Source: Fidelibacterota bacterium (GTDB lineage: Bacteria; Pseudomonadota; Alphaproteobacteria; Rhodospirillales; Rhodospirillaceae). Taken from it: a stretch of 64,000 nucleotides of DNA. The stretch is taken from assembly GCA_947475895.1 (NCBI GenBank), contig CANJMF010000005.1, forward strand, positions 62,001 through 126,000, in the 5' to 3' direction. The notes under the pieces were generated by a model, which was not told the origin of the DNA, did no database searches, and saw only the letters and a list, made by a program, of their open reading frames with translations. The position numbers were made by a program, and so were the translations under genes. This document shows, piece after piece, positions 1 to 8,982 of this stretch. How positions within the stretch are numbered: position 1 is the first letter of the stretch; each line of letters opens with the position of its first letter.

Positions 1-675
1 TGGCGTGCCTATGAATTTCCACCGGAAGCACATCGCGATGGAATTCTCACGCAGGTGAGTTTCCTCGCGTTGCACTCTCATCCAACACGAAGCTCCGCAA
101 CGTTGCGCGGCAAAGCATTGCGCGAACTCATTCTCTGCCAGAAGGTGCCGCCGCCGCCGGCCAACGTCGATTTCTCGGCGCTCAACAATCCGGATGCGAC
201 CCTACGAACGGCCCGCGCGCGGCTCAGCGCCCATGCCCAAAACCCCGTGTGTGCCGGGTGCCACAAGATCACCGACCCTATGGGTCTCGCGCTCGAGAAC
301 TTTGACGGCGCCGGCCGCTATCGCACGGCGGAAAAAGACACACCGATCGATGCCAGCGGTAGCCTCGACGGCAAGCCGTTCACGGACGTTGTCGGTCTTG
401 GCCAAGCTGTCCATGACAGCCCGGCGCTGCCTTCGTGTCTCGTACGTCGTGCGTTTAGCTATGCCACGGCCGGAACGGTGCCAGTCACGGCTGAGCCCAC
501 ACTGGCTCAGTTGAACAAAAGCTTTGTCGGCGAGGGCTATCGTCTCCGGGCGTTATTGAAGGCAATCACGCTCAGCGAAGGCTTCTCGGACGTGACCCAA
601 CCAGCATCTAAGCCGGCAGCGCCGGAAAAAACCGCCAGCGTTTCGCTGCCGGGAAAAATTGCATCGAAGGAGTAG
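1..675 (+). CDS. DUF1592/DUF1588/DUF1585-family exported protein, C-terminal part (module A)
   Basis: The open frame runs in from base 1, so this is the 3' part of a longer gene; the GTG at 55 is internal. The translation matches the C-terminal 220 residues of the genes at 3503 and 12390: a Y-E-F/I-P segment, a S-H-P-x-R-S-S stretch, an LCQKVP block, the haem-type CAGCH motif in NPVCAGCHKITDP, a FDGAG block, and the DUF1585-like tail with S-C-L-V. These are the PSCyt3 (DUF1588) and PSD2 (DUF1585) families known from Planctomycetes, where they accompany c-type haem motifs; their biochemical role is unknown. One CXXCH is visible. The stop is 7 bases before the DUF1552 gene, so the two are probably co-transcribed. 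The N-terminus and any partner upstream lie outside the window. Confidence 0.85.
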   Translation, partial: WRAYEFPPEAHRDGILTQVSFLALHSHPTRSSATLRGKALRELILCQKVPPPPANVDFSALNNPDATLRTARARLSAHAQNPVCAGCHKITDPMGLALENFDGAGRYRTAEKDTPIDASGSLDGKPFTDVVGLGQAVHDSPALPSCLVRRAFSYATAGTVPVTAEPTLAQLNKSFVGEGYRLRALLKAITLSEGFSDVTQPASKPAAPEKTASVSLPGKIASKE

Positions 676-682
676 AGGAATC

Positions 683-2020
683 ATGAATGGTTTATCTCGC
701 CGCCGCGTTCTCCGCGGCGTCCTCAATGGCGGCGCCGTCACGGTCGGATTGCCGCTCCTCAATTATTATCTCAACGGCAACGGCACGGCGTTTGCCGACG
801 GAACACCGTTGCCCGTGCGCTTTGGGACCTGGAGCTGGGGGCTTGGAATGAGCCCGGCGGCTTTTGTGCCGAAGAAAACCGGTAAGGATTTCGAATTTCC
901 AGAGGAAATCGAAGCGCTTGCACCCCTGCGCGACAAGATCAACCTTCTTACGAATATCACCGCGTTTCGCGACAACTCGCAGCTGATGTGCCACTTCACC
1001 GGCTGGGCGATTTCACGCACAGGCAATGCACCGAACAGCCGCAATCTCAGCAGCGAAACTTACGATATCAAGATTGCCAACCAGATCAGCCGGTCGCGCC
1101 GTTTTAAAACGCTGACGGCCAATGCCGCAGCCGATGCGCGCGTCTCGTTCTCGTACGAGGACCCAAATACGCCGAACCCGGCCGAATATTCGCCGGTTCT
1201 GTTCTATTCGCGTTTGTTCGGACCCGAGTTTCCGAATCCGAATGCCAAAGAATTCAAACCCAGCCCACGCGCGATGTCGCGCAAGAGCGTCCTCTCGGCG
1301 GTCATGCAGGAGATGGATGCGGTCAATAAGCGCGTCGGCGCCGAAGATCGGGCGCGCCTCGACCAATATTTCACGGGGCTGCGTCACCTTGAACACCAGT
1401 TCGATCAGCAGCTGACAAAACCGGAGCCCATTGCCGCCTGTAATCCGCCGGCGGCTCCCAAAGACTCTGACATGAAGCTGGGCAATGAATCGCCGCTTGT
1501 CATTCAGCGGCACAAGATGATGACGGATCTGCTTGCCATGGCCGTCGCTTGCGATCAAACGCGCGTCATCAATATGGCGTACTGCGCCATGCTCTCGAAT
1601 ACGATCAAACCCGGCTATGAAAAGCCGCATCACACGACCACGCACGAAGAGCCGATCGACGAGAAGCTTGGCTACCAGCCGAACTGCTCGTGGTTCACGC
1701 GCCGCTGCATGGAGGGTTTTGCCTCTTACGTGCAAGCGTTCGCGAATATCAAGGAAGGCGACGGTACGCTGCTCGACAACATGCTCATCGTGGCCGATAC
1801 GGACCACGGTGTGGCCCGCCTACATTCTTTGGATGGCATGCCCGTCTTTACCGCCGGCCGCGCGGGCGGCAAGGTCAAAACGGGTTTGCATATCGATATG
1901 AAGGGCACGACGATCGCGCGCGTGGGATATACGGCCTTGCGTACGATGGGCGTCGATGTTCAAAAGTTCGGTGATCGCAGCAATACGACCTCCGACCTTA
2001 TCAGTGACATCCTGGTCTAA
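683..2020 (+). CDS. DUF1552 (HXXSHH family) Tat-exported protein, module A
   Basis: The 445-residue product starts at the ATG at 683, behind an AGAGGA-like ribosome site; a TTG 24 bases upstream is in frame but less likely. The N-terminus has a twin-arginine signal (SRRRVLRG, then a hydrophobic stretch), suggesting export of a folded, perhaps metal-bound protein. The rest matches PF07586 (DUF1552), of unknown function. The family signature region reads PHHTTTHEEP, a variant of H-x-x-S-H-H, and the same block recurs in the copies at 5158 and 14125. The C-terminus has a DTDHG segment and a FTAGRAGGK-like block, reminiscent of the metal-site regions of sulfatase/phosphatase-fold proteins; that comparison is inference. 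A hairpin terminator follows, so module A lacks the fourth gene of modules B and C. Confidence 0.85.
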   Translation: MNGLSRRRVLRGVLNGGAVTVGLPLLNYYLNGNGTAFADGTPLPVRFGTWSWGLGMSPAAFVPKKTGKDFEFPEEIEALAPLRDKINLLTNITAFRDNSQLMCHFTGWAISRTGNAPNSRNLSSETYDIKIANQISRSRRFKTLTANAAADARVSFSYEDPNTPNPAEYSPVLFYSRLFGPEFPNPNAKEFKPSPRAMSRKSVLSAVMQEMDAVNKRVGAEDRARLDQYFTGLRHLEHQFDQQLTKPEPIAACNPPAAPKDSDMKLGNESPLVIQRHKMMTDLLAMAVACDQTRVINMAYCAMLSNTIKPGYEKPHHTTTHEEPIDEKLGYQPNCSWFTRRCMEGFASYVQAFANIKEGDGTLLDNMLIVADTDHGVARLHSLDGMPVFTAGRAGGKVKTGLHIDMKGTTIARVGYTALRTMGVDVQKFGDRSNTTSDLISDILV

Positions 2021-2052
2021 AAAACGAGACCGAATCGGGCGTCCTTGAGCGG

Positions 2053-2081
2053 AAAATCCGCCCGTCAGGCGGTGATTTTTT
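2053..2081 (+). terminator. Probable intrinsic terminator after module A
   Basis: A short stem (AAAAT-CCGCC paired with GGCGG-ATTTT, with a two-base bulge) and loop CGTCA is followed by a run of six T. It lies 33 bases after the DUF1552 stop and separates modules A and B. Confidence 0.6.
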
Positions 2082-2245
2082 GTCATGATCTGGGGGAGGG
2101 GGACCGAAAACCCCGACCTAACGCGTGTCACGAACGCGTGTGCTTTTCGCGAAATCTACCGCTTGCGGGGTTTTATTAGCATTTCGCGTATTAGTATCGA
2201 GGCGATATTAACATTCTGCGCCTATATATAATTAGTAGGCATGTG

Positions 2246-2289
2246 TATAATCTGCCCTTACCTATGTCGCACCGGTCTGGGAGGTTTCG
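2246..2289 (+). promoter_or_regulatory. Candidate promoter and leader of module B
   Basis: A perfect TATAAT hexamer at 2246-2251 is followed by CT, later an ATGTC and then a strong GGGAGGT ribosome site before the ATG at 2290. The sequence before the module C gene at 11252 has the same elements at nearly the same distances. No convincing -35 box is seen at 16-18 bases, so the sigma factor is unclear. The flanking region 2082-2245 is AT-rich and holds no gene. Confidence 0.4.
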
Positions 2290-3453
2290 ATGGCGCTTGG
2301 GGTTAGTTCCTTTTTTCGTTTTTTGACGGGTCTGCAAGTCGGGACCTCGCGCGTTGCGTTGCTGGCTGCGCTGCCCTTAGCGCTTGTTGGTACCCCGGCA
2401 TCTGCCGAGACCATTGGCCTAGTCATGACTTCTTTTCATCTTGCGGGCCCGTTCACGAATGACGGGAAGAAAGAGTGCCCACAAGGCCTTAACCCGGATA
2501 ATCGCGACAATTTCCGCGCACAATATAAGACGCCGGAAGAGCAGAAAGAAATTCTCATCAAATACGGCTCAACCCAGATGCATTATCGGGGGCCGAACGG
2601 CGAGAGCGACACCTATAACCCGGAAGCTGTGAAAGATTTGCTGCCGTACTATGACGGGCTAGGAACTGTCAGCGTTGGCGTGAATCTCGACAGCACAAAA
2701 GACGGCCAAGCCACGGATAAGACCTGCAAACACGCTAAATTTGCAAATGAGTCAGGCGATGCCGTCGACAATCAGCTCTTCCGCGTTTTTGGCTGTGTTA
2801 AGGCTTTGCGTCCGCAAGGATTATACGACTCCTTCATCACGATGGAGATCCCACAGCTGGTCGTTAATCGCTGGCTGGTCGAGATCACGGGCGTCGATGA
2901 CCGAACCAACGATAACCAAGTGGACGTCACGATTGCACACGGCCTCGACGAGATCGTGCCGGACGGAAACGGTGGTTTCGTCGCAGGGCGGAGTCAGCGC
3001 GTCGACGAAAAGGCAGCCAGCTACATTCAGCACACAAAGGGACGCATTGTGAACGGCGTTCTGATTACCGATCCCATGCCTGAATTGCGCATCACCGGCT
3101 CGGGCATTATCGAAGTTTTTGAACGGCGTTTCAAAGATGCCCGCCTTCAGTTGAAGCTTACGCCGACAGGCGCTACGGGGTTTGTCGCGGCTTATCACGA
3201 TGTTCAACGCTTCTATCGCTTCCATGCGAAGTCGCTCGGCTTACACGGCGTTGCCGCCAACGTGAGCATGCCGTCCATCTATGCGTCGCTTCTTCGCAAC
3301 GCGGATGGGGATAAGGATCCGGCGACGGGACAGTGCACGTCGATTTCTGGCGTTTACACGATGGATTTTGTGAATGCGAACATCGTGCGCCAATCGTCGA
3401 AGAAAGAAGTGGCGGAAGTGATTTCCAAGGGCGCCGCTACAGCGCGGCCCTAA
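2290..3453 (+). CDS. Unrecognised secreted protein, first gene of module B
   Basis: This 387-residue protein has a Sec signal peptide (hydrophobic core ALLAALPLALV, likely cleavage after ASA near residue 40). I do not recognise a named domain. It is clearly related to the protein at 11252: both have an ECP-x-GLN block near the mature N-terminus, an R-G-x-N-G-E segment, a V-S-x-G-x-N-L-D segment and a conserved V-D-N-x-L-x-R-V-x-G-C motif, followed by a V-D-x-x-x-N-D-N segment. The rest reads as a compact beta-rich domain, possibly a binding protein. It starts an apparent operon: the DUF1592 gene begins 49 bases downstream. The start is supported by GGGAGG 6-11 bases upstream. Position and conservation suggest it works with the DUF1592/DUF1552 pair in the periplasm or at the cell surface. 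Confidence 0.8.
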   Translation: MALGVSSFFRFLTGLQVGTSRVALLAALPLALVGTPASAETIGLVMTSFHLAGPFTNDGKKECPQGLNPDNRDNFRAQYKTPEEQKEILIKYGSTQMHYRGPNGESDTYNPEAVKDLLPYYDGLGTVSVGVNLDSTKDGQATDKTCKHAKFANESGDAVDNQLFRVFGCVKALRPQGLYDSFITMEIPQLVVNRWLVEITGVDDRTNDNQVDVTIAHGLDEIVPDGNGGFVAGRSQRVDEKAASYIQHTKGRIVNGVLITDPMPELRITGSGIIEVFERRFKDARLQLKLTPTGATGFVAAYHDVQRFYRFHAKSLGLHGVAANVSMPSIYASLLRNADGDKDPATGQCTSISGVYTMDFVNANIVRQSSKKEVAEVISKGAATARP

Positions 3454-3502
3454 TCTTTAATTGGCGTTCGCGTACGGACGTTAAATGGAGGCTTGAGTTA
3501 CG

Positions 3503-5161
3503 ATGAAGTCAAAGTTTGTTTGGTTGGCATGTACCGTTGGATTGGTTCTGGCGTCGGCTACCGCCATTGCTCAGCAAAAGTCTGAGACACAGCCCGCGGC
3601 TGCGCGCGCGCGTCTTATTACGCAACCGCAATACGTCAATACGCTGCGTGCGATCTTCGGGCCGAACGTAAAGTATCCGTCAGCCCTTGCGCCGATGAAC
3701 CGCGTCGGTGGTTTGGTGGAGATCGGAGCTTCGGCCGCCGTCGTGACGGGGGGCGCGCTCGACCGGTTTGATAACGGTGCGCGATCGATTGCAAAGGACG
3801 TCTTCGATCCTTCGCATCGCGAATATTTGATGCCGTGTCGTCCCGCATCCGAAATGAAGCCGGACGACGCGTGCGCGCGCAAGTTTTTTGCGCAAGTGGG
3901 TCGCCTCTTGTTCCGTCGCGCTTTGACGGAAAAGGAACTGAAGGCTTACACGGACATTGCCCATGCGTCGGCAGTAAGCCTCGGTGATTTCTATTCAGGC
4001 ATGAGCGCCACCTTGTCAGGCATGCTTGTGGCGCCCGAATTTATATACGTTGCGCCGGCGACGGAGGTTGTGCGCGGGCACAGCCAGCTGACCGCAAACG
4101 CCAAGGCCGTGCGCCTTAGCATGTTGCTTTGGAATTCGTATCCGGACTCGGAATTGTTGACGGCCGCGGAGAATGGCTCACTCAACACCGACAAGGGATT
4201 GGTAAAGCAGGTCGACCGTCTGCTCGCGTCTCCGCGCCTTGCGGACGGCGTGCGGAACTTCTTCGCCGACATGCTGATATTCGAAAGCTTCGAAACGTTG
4301 GCAAAAGACGCGAAAATCTACCCCTCGTTCACGACCCAAGTTACGAACGACTCCAAGGAGCAAACCTTGCGGACGATCGTGTCTCATCTCGTGGACGAAA
4401 ATCTCGACTACCGCGATATTTTCACGACGCGAAAGACATTTTTGACGAATGATTTGGCCGCTGTTTATGGCGTGGCGATCAACGACCCCGACAGATGGGT
4501 TCCGTACGAATTCCCAGCCAACAGTCGGCGCGGCGGTCTTCTGACGCAAATCAGCTTCCTGGCGCTCTATTCTCATCCAGGTCGCAGTTCGCCGACGCGT
4601 CGCGGTCGCGCAATCCGTGAAATCTTTCTCTGCCAAAAGGTTCCGGATCCGCCGCCGAACGTAGATTTCAGTGCCATCGAGAACCCGGACCCGACAATCA
4701 AAACTGCGCGCGCGCGTTTGACGGCACATAGTGCGAATCCTGTTTGCGCGGGTTGCCACAAGATCACGGATCCGATCGGTCTCGCGCTTGAAAGCTTTGA
4801 TGGAGCGGGTTCGTATCGCGCCGATGAAAATGGCGCCGTGATCGATACGAGCGGCAAGTTGAACGACGCGAGCTTCGTCGATGCGACTGGCCTGGAAAAA
4901 GCGCTTCATGACAACCCGAGCACACCAAGCTGCCTTGTCCAAAGAATGACAAGCTACGCGCTTGGGCGGCAGGTTGGAGCGGATGATGCAAGTTTGCTGA
5001 GCGACGTTAATAGCAAGTTTGCGGCTAGCGGCTATCGCGTGAAGGATCTCTTACGCGTCATTGCTATGGATAAAACCTTTTACGCAGCGCCTCTTATCGA
5101 CAACAAACCGACAGTCGAAAAGGCCGACGCGGGAACATCAAAAGTAGGGAGCAAATCATGA
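3503..5161 (+). CDS. DUF1592/DUF1588/DUF1585-family exported monohaem protein, module B
   Basis: The 552-residue product has a Sec signal (ends ATAIA-QQ). Domains in order: a DUF1587-like start (RLITQPQYVNTLRAIFG), a DUF1595-like C-A-R-K-F-F...R-R-A-L-T-E-K-E block (residues about 120-155), the DUF1592 region (to about 350), DUF1588 with LCQKVP and one CAGCH motif (first Cys about residue 415), and DUF1585 at the C-terminus. These families are of unknown function; covalent haem at CXXCH is expected if a cytochrome c maturation system is present. GGAGG lies about 10 bases before the ATG. The last bases overlap the next start as ATGA, implying translational coupling with the DUF1552 gene. It is close kin of the partial gene at 1-675 and of the gene at 12390. 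Confidence 0.87.
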   Translation: MKSKFVWLACTVGLVLASATAIAQQKSETQPAAARARLITQPQYVNTLRAIFGPNVKYPSALAPMNRVGGLVEIGASAAVVTGGALDRFDNGARSIAKDVFDPSHREYLMPCRPASEMKPDDACARKFFAQVGRLLFRRALTEKELKAYTDIAHASAVSLGDFYSGMSATLSGMLVAPEFIYVAPATEVVRGHSQLTANAKAVRLSMLLWNSYPDSELLTAAENGSLNTDKGLVKQVDRLLASPRLADGVRNFFADMLIFESFETLAKDAKIYPSFTTQVTNDSKEQTLRTIVSHLVDENLDYRDIFTTRKTFLTNDLAAVYGVAINDPDRWVPYEFPANSRRGGLLTQISFLALYSHPGRSSPTRRGRAIREIFLCQKVPDPPPNVDFSAIENPDPTIKTARARLTAHSANPVCAGCHKITDPIGLALESFDGAGSYRADENGAVIDTSGKLNDASFVDATGLEKALHDNPSTPSCLVQRMTSYALGRQVGADDASLLSDVNSKFAASGYRVKDLLRVIAMDKTFYAAPLIDNKPTVEKADAGTSKVGSKS

Positions 5162-6495
5162 ACAACATTAATCGCAGACGTATTCTCCGCGGCATGCTCA
5201 ATGGCGCCGCCGTAACGGTGGCGCTGCCGTACCTTGAATGCTTCCTGAATAGCAATGGCACGGCTCTGGCTTCGGGCGCGCCGGTTCCCATTCGCTTCGG
5301 AACGTGGTTCTGGGGCCTTGGCATGACCAAGCAAATTTTCACGCCCACAAAAGTTGGCGCCGATTACGATCTGCCTGAGCAGATCGCGTCGTGGAAAGAC
5401 ATCAAGCAGCATGTGAATCTTTACTCGAACATGAACGTCTCCACCGACGGCCGTCCGGTGCCCTGTCACTACACGGGCTGGGTTTCGGTCATGACCGGCG
5501 AAGCGCCGCTGAATGGCAGTTCCTACCCGCGTGAAAGCATCGACGTGACGGTTGCTGATGCGATCGGAACAACGACGCGCTTCCGCTCGATGCAGTTGGC
5601 GGCGACCGCCAATCCGCGTTCGACCCACAGTTTCCGCAGCACCGAAGCGGTGAACCCACCGGAAGTGTCGGTGTCGGAATTGTATCAAAAAATCTTTGGA
5701 CCGGAGTTCCAAGATCCCAACTCGCCCAGCTTCACGCCGGACGTGCGGATCAAAACCCGTAAAAGCGTGTTGTCCGGAGTGATGGAGCAAAGCGCCGACT
5801 TCCGCCGCACACTGGGCAAAGCCGACCAGGCGCGTTTGGATGAATACTTCACAGCGACACGCGAGCTGGAAAGCCGCCTCGCGTTGCAGCTTGAAAAGCC
5901 CGATCCGGCGCCGGCGTGTAAGGTTCCGGCAGCAGCCAATAAAGAGCTTCCGGTCGGTATCGAATCGGAATTGCTGATCACGCGCCACAACCTCATGACG
6001 GATTTCTTAGTCATGGCACTGGCCTGCAATCAGACGCGCGTCTTCAATATGATGTATTCCGACGCCACGGCCGTGACGACCCGCAAGGGCTTCGCGAAGG
6101 TGCATCATACGATCACGCACGAAGAGCCCTATGACGTGAAGCTCGGCTATCAAACCGAAGCCTCATGGTTCGTGACGCGCTCCATGGAGTCCTTCGCATA
6201 CTTCGTGAAGGCGCTGGCGAAGTTCAAAGAAGGCGATGCGACGCTCCTCGATCGCAGCTTGGTGTTTGGGTATTCCGACTTGTCGCTTGCCCAGGCCCAC
6301 TCGTTGGTCGGTATTCCGATGATGACGGCCGGTTCTGCCGGTGGTCGCCTTAAAACCGGAATTCACTTCGACGGAAAAGGCGCGCCCGTAACACGGGTCG
6401 GCTTAACCGTGCAGCAGGCCTTGGGATTGCAAACCGCTGAATGGGGTCAGAACTCCATGAGGACCAGCCAGGCCATCGGAGAAGTCCTGGTCTAG
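5158..6495 (+). CDS. DUF1552 (HXXSHH family) Tat-exported protein, module B
   Basis: The 445-residue product begins with a twin-arginine signal (NRRRILRG plus hydrophobic stretch). The body matches DUF1552 (PF07586) end to end and aligns with the copies at 683 and 14125. The signature block here is VHHTITHEEPYD, keeping the paired His, Thr-His and Glu-Glu-Pro positions. A YSDLS segment replaces the DTDHG segment of copy A, so one potential ligand region differs between copies. The start overlaps the upstream stop by 4 bases (ATGA), with GGGAG 8 bases upstream. The gene downstream is a Lipoprotein_15 protein 31 bases away. The function is unknown; conserved pairing with the haem protein suggests a complex or an electron-transfer or metal-handling pathway in the periplasm (inference). 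Confidence 0.87.
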   Translation: MNNINRRRILRGMLNGAAVTVALPYLECFLNSNGTALASGAPVPIRFGTWFWGLGMTKQIFTPTKVGADYDLPEQIASWKDIKQHVNLYSNMNVSTDGRPVPCHYTGWVSVMTGEAPLNGSSYPRESIDVTVADAIGTTTRFRSMQLAATANPRSTHSFRSTEAVNPPEVSVSELYQKIFGPEFQDPNSPSFTPDVRIKTRKSVLSGVMEQSADFRRTLGKADQARLDEYFTATRELESRLALQLEKPDPAPACKVPAAANKELPVGIESELLITRHNLMTDFLVMALACNQTRVFNMMYSDATAVTTRKGFAKVHHTITHEEPYDVKLGYQTEASWFVTRSMESFAYFVKALAKFKEGDATLLDRSLVFGYSDLSLAQAHSLVGIPMMTAGSAGGRLKTGIHFDGKGAPVTRVGLTVQQALGLQTAEWGQNSMRTSQAIGEVLV

Positions 6496-6526
6496 GTTCA
6501 AAACGCATACGACGGGAGTGATGAAG

Positions 6527-7861
6527 ATGAATTTCGCCGGACGTACTATTCTTGGAGCGTGTTCCGTCGCAGCGATTGCGGCGTTGCTGACGCCCCAGCT
6601 GTCGCTTGCTGCGGATATGAAACTTGGCTTGAAGGATGAGCCTCGGCCGGCCGTCATCACGCTTCAAGAAACGGAGGAGGGGGGCGTGTTCGCCGACAAA
6701 AACGGCATGACCCTTTATACCGACCGTGACGAGACGAAACCCAATACGCCTGCTTGTACCTATGATGTCCCGATTTTGGGGGAGGTGGCTGAAGCCGATG
6801 ATATACGCGCGTTTCCGCCCTACCCCAATCCGACGACATGCCTGCACAAGCATAAGCCGGTTGTCGATATTGGCGACGGCAAGGCCGTAGGTCCGTGGGC
6901 GGTCATTGAGGATTCCTACGGGATCAAACAGTGGGCGTATAAGGGACACGTGGTTTATACGTCCGTCAAAGATCTCGCGGTGGGACAAAACTGGCTCGAC
7001 ATCGAGACAGGGCTGCGTCAGGGCAGAAAGAGATTTTTGACCCTTTTCGCACCGTTGGAACTGCCACCCGATATTACGGTGCAGGAAGTTGGCGTTGCGA
7101 AGGTGTTCGCAACATACTCAGGCCGCACGCTCTACACGCTGACACAAGATCGTGTCGGCAAAAGCATGTGCGACGGCGCGTGTTTGGACCAGTGGAAGCC
7201 ATTCCTGGGTGGGGCGCTCTCGCAGCCACGCGGGGAATGGACTCTCGTGACGCGTGACGATCACACGCGCCAATGGGCCTTCCGCGGTAAGCCACTGTAC
7301 CAGTTCGCTTCCGACAAAGCGGCCGGCGATACACGGGGCAATAACCTTCCGGGCGCTCTGGTGGCGGTTGCATACCCAGCTGCGCGCGAACCATCATCCG
7401 TGACGATCCAGGGAACCCCCGTCGGTGACTTGTACGCCGACGACAAGGGCATGACGCTCTACGCTTATATCTGCCCAGGATCAGGCGGCCGAGAATGCGA
7501 CGATCCCACTGAAAAGATGAATTGGTGGTACGTCATCTGCGGCAACACGCCCGAAAAATGCGCAAAAGAATGGAAGCCGTTTCTCGCTTCGGAGAATGCC
7601 AAGCCTACGGGCGGAACCTGGACGACTGTGAGCATGCCGCTTCCTTGGTCGCCCGTGATGGCCGCCCCGGGCAGCAAGGAGCCAAGCGTGAAAGTCTGGG
7701 CTTATAAAGGCCGTCCGTTGTTCACCCACGCAAATGAAGACCGTCCAGGCATGATCGATGGCATGGACATCGGGACCCTAGGCGGGCCGAAGTGGTTTTC
7801 AATTCGCGCGACCGGCGCAGACTTGAATAGAAAGACCACTGCCATTCAGGCTGCACGCTAA
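6527..7861 (+). CDS. Secreted Lipoprotein_15 (PF03640) multi-repeat protein, module B
   Basis: The product of about 444 residues has a Sec signal ending LSLAAD; no lipobox is visible despite the family name. The start at 6527 is preferred because GGAG lies 8 bases upstream; ATG 6521 and GTG 6518 are too close to it. The mature part has three or more units of the 'secreted repeat of unknown function' type: each begins near a G-V-F/L-Y-A-D-x-x-G-M-T-L-Y block and ends at a W-A-Y/F-x-G-x-P-L-Y/F block. Between them are Cys pairs and a W-K-P-F-L segment. Such repeats occur in small exported proteins of unknown role. It closes the module B operon; a strong terminator follows at 7885. The related gene in module C is at 15450. 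Confidence 0.82.
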   Translation: MNFAGRTILGACSVAAIAALLTPQLSLAADMKLGLKDEPRPAVITLQETEEGGVFADKNGMTLYTDRDETKPNTPACTYDVPILGEVAEADDIRAFPPYPNPTTCLHKHKPVVDIGDGKAVGPWAVIEDSYGIKQWAYKGHVVYTSVKDLAVGQNWLDIETGLRQGRKRFLTLFAPLELPPDITVQEVGVAKVFATYSGRTLYTLTQDRVGKSMCDGACLDQWKPFLGGALSQPRGEWTLVTRDDHTRQWAFRGKPLYQFASDKAAGDTRGNNLPGALVAVAYPAAREPSSVTIQGTPVGDLYADDKGMTLYAYICPGSGGRECDDPTEKMNWWYVICGNTPEKCAKEWKPFLASENAKPTGGTWTTVSMPLPWSPVMAAPGSKEPSVKVWAYKGRPLFTHANEDRPGMIDGMDIGTLGGPKWFSIRATGADLNRKTTAIQAAR

Positions 7862-7884
7862 GACGATCGTTTCACAAAAAGAAT

Positions 7885-7919
7885 GGCCCCGATTCCTTGC
7901 TGGAATCGGGGCCTTTTTT
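7885..7919 (+). terminator. Strong intrinsic terminator after module B
   Basis: A perfect 12-bp stem (GGCCCCGATTCC with GGAATCGGGGCC) with a 5-base loop is followed by six T, 23 bases after the stop at 7861. Confidence 0.93.
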
Positions 7920-7964
7920 GTATGCGCCGCCTCGTGAACGTTACGGGTTAGCGATCGTAGCGTG

Positions 7965-8189
7965 TTATTTGCGGCTTCCGATCGCGGCATCACCGATTTC
8001 CAACCAGCGCTTATATTCAGGTAGATTTTCGCGAAGGGTGGCCGCAGGCATTCCCCACTGCTCATCCCTATCTCCAAATATGACGATCTTTCGTCCGTCG
8101 CAAACGCGCTCGAAGACGACCTCCGCCCCGTGGTTATTATGTTCTTCGTACGTGGCAAAACGCGTCAGGCTGTGAAGGCTATCGCTCAT
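7965..8189 (-). CDS. Small hypothetical protein (74 aa)
   Basis: I do not recognise this short, acidic-to-neutral cytoplasmic-type protein. It has no signal peptide or membrane segment. Support for it being real is the ribosome site: AGGTG lies 5 bases before the ATG at 8189 and sits in an AT-rich upstream region that could hold its promoter. The composition (E, R, D, W-rich ends) is protein-like. It lies between the module B terminator and a divergent-looking secreted hypothetical gene. Confidence 0.55.
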   Translation of the reverse strand: MSDSLHSLTRFATYEEHNNHGAEVVFERVCDGRKIVIFGDRDEQWGMPAATLRENLPEYKRWLEIGDAAIGSRK

Positions 8190-8292
8190 AAATCACCTAT
8201 AATTAAAAAAACTTGGAAGGATCGCTCTCGATCGGCCGCCGCGTCGATGGTCCGTTCCTAACCATCGCGGTTCCGCGAAAAAAGCATGTAAG

Positions 8293-8982
8293 CTAATCGA
8301 TCTTAACGCGATTTTTGGGTTCGCAGACTTGCTGCTTGGCGATATCGGTCTCGGGTGCTTTGAGATCCGGCAGGGCGAAGGACAAATGAAAACCTTGTTC
8401 ATCCGCAATGAAGGACGTGACGACGCCGTCCGGCGAGACAGACGGAGCGCTGCTATCGATTTTGTATCCGAATTTTTGTGAAAGATCTCTGGCGAGCGCT
8501 AGATATTCCGGTGTGCCGGGTTTGACATGGAACGCGCGCGCGATCTTTTTAACCCGGAGGCGTGTATGACCGTCTACATTCACGATGTTGAATTCAATGG
8601 CAGTAAAGTGACCGCTCTCGGATTTGAAAGTGCTTACAAAAGGAGCGATGAGCGTGCATACGCTTTTCAGTCGGCGAAAAATTTCAACTGTTTGTCCGTC
8701 GATGAGAAATCGACCTTGCCGGTCCACACGTCGCGCAAGGGTTTTGCGGTCGCTATCGGACGTGTCGGGAAGGGCAGTTCTAAGGTCGGCGGTATTTGCG
8801 TAATTGTCCGCGACGCTTGTCAGGTCGTCGAGTTTAATCGTTTCCAGAATTTCTGATCCGTCGCCAAGGCACACATCCGAAAAGCAAAGCAATCGTTCGG
8901 ATGACCATGCCTGGGTCGGCGAAAACCCGCTCCAGAGCGCGATGAACATCGCGCCGCAGGCGGTGTAATGCCCTAGGTGCAC
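8293..8982 (-). CDS. Hypothetical exported protein (229 aa)
   Basis: The protein has an N-terminal hydrophobic stretch (GAMFIALWSGF) followed by TQAWS, consistent with a Sec signal peptide, then a mature region with no family I recognise. A Cys pair (L-C-F-S-D-V-C) follows the signal. The GTG at 8982 gives the full signal; an ATG at 8949 is an alternative, and neither has a strong ribosome site. It is transcribed away from gcrA. Upstream is a 438-base non-coding stretch. Confidence 0.6.
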   Translation of the reverse strand: MHLGHYTACGAMFIALWSGFSPTQAWSSERLLCFSDVCLGDGSEILETIKLDDLTSVADNYANTADLRTALPDTSDSDRKTLARRVDRQGRFLIDGQTVEIFRRLKSVCTLIAPFVSTFKSESGHFTAIEFNIVNVDGHTRLRVKKIARAFHVKPGTPEYLALARDLSQKFGYKIDSSAPSVSPDGVVTSFIADEQGFHLSFALPDLKAPETDIAKQQVCEPKNRVKID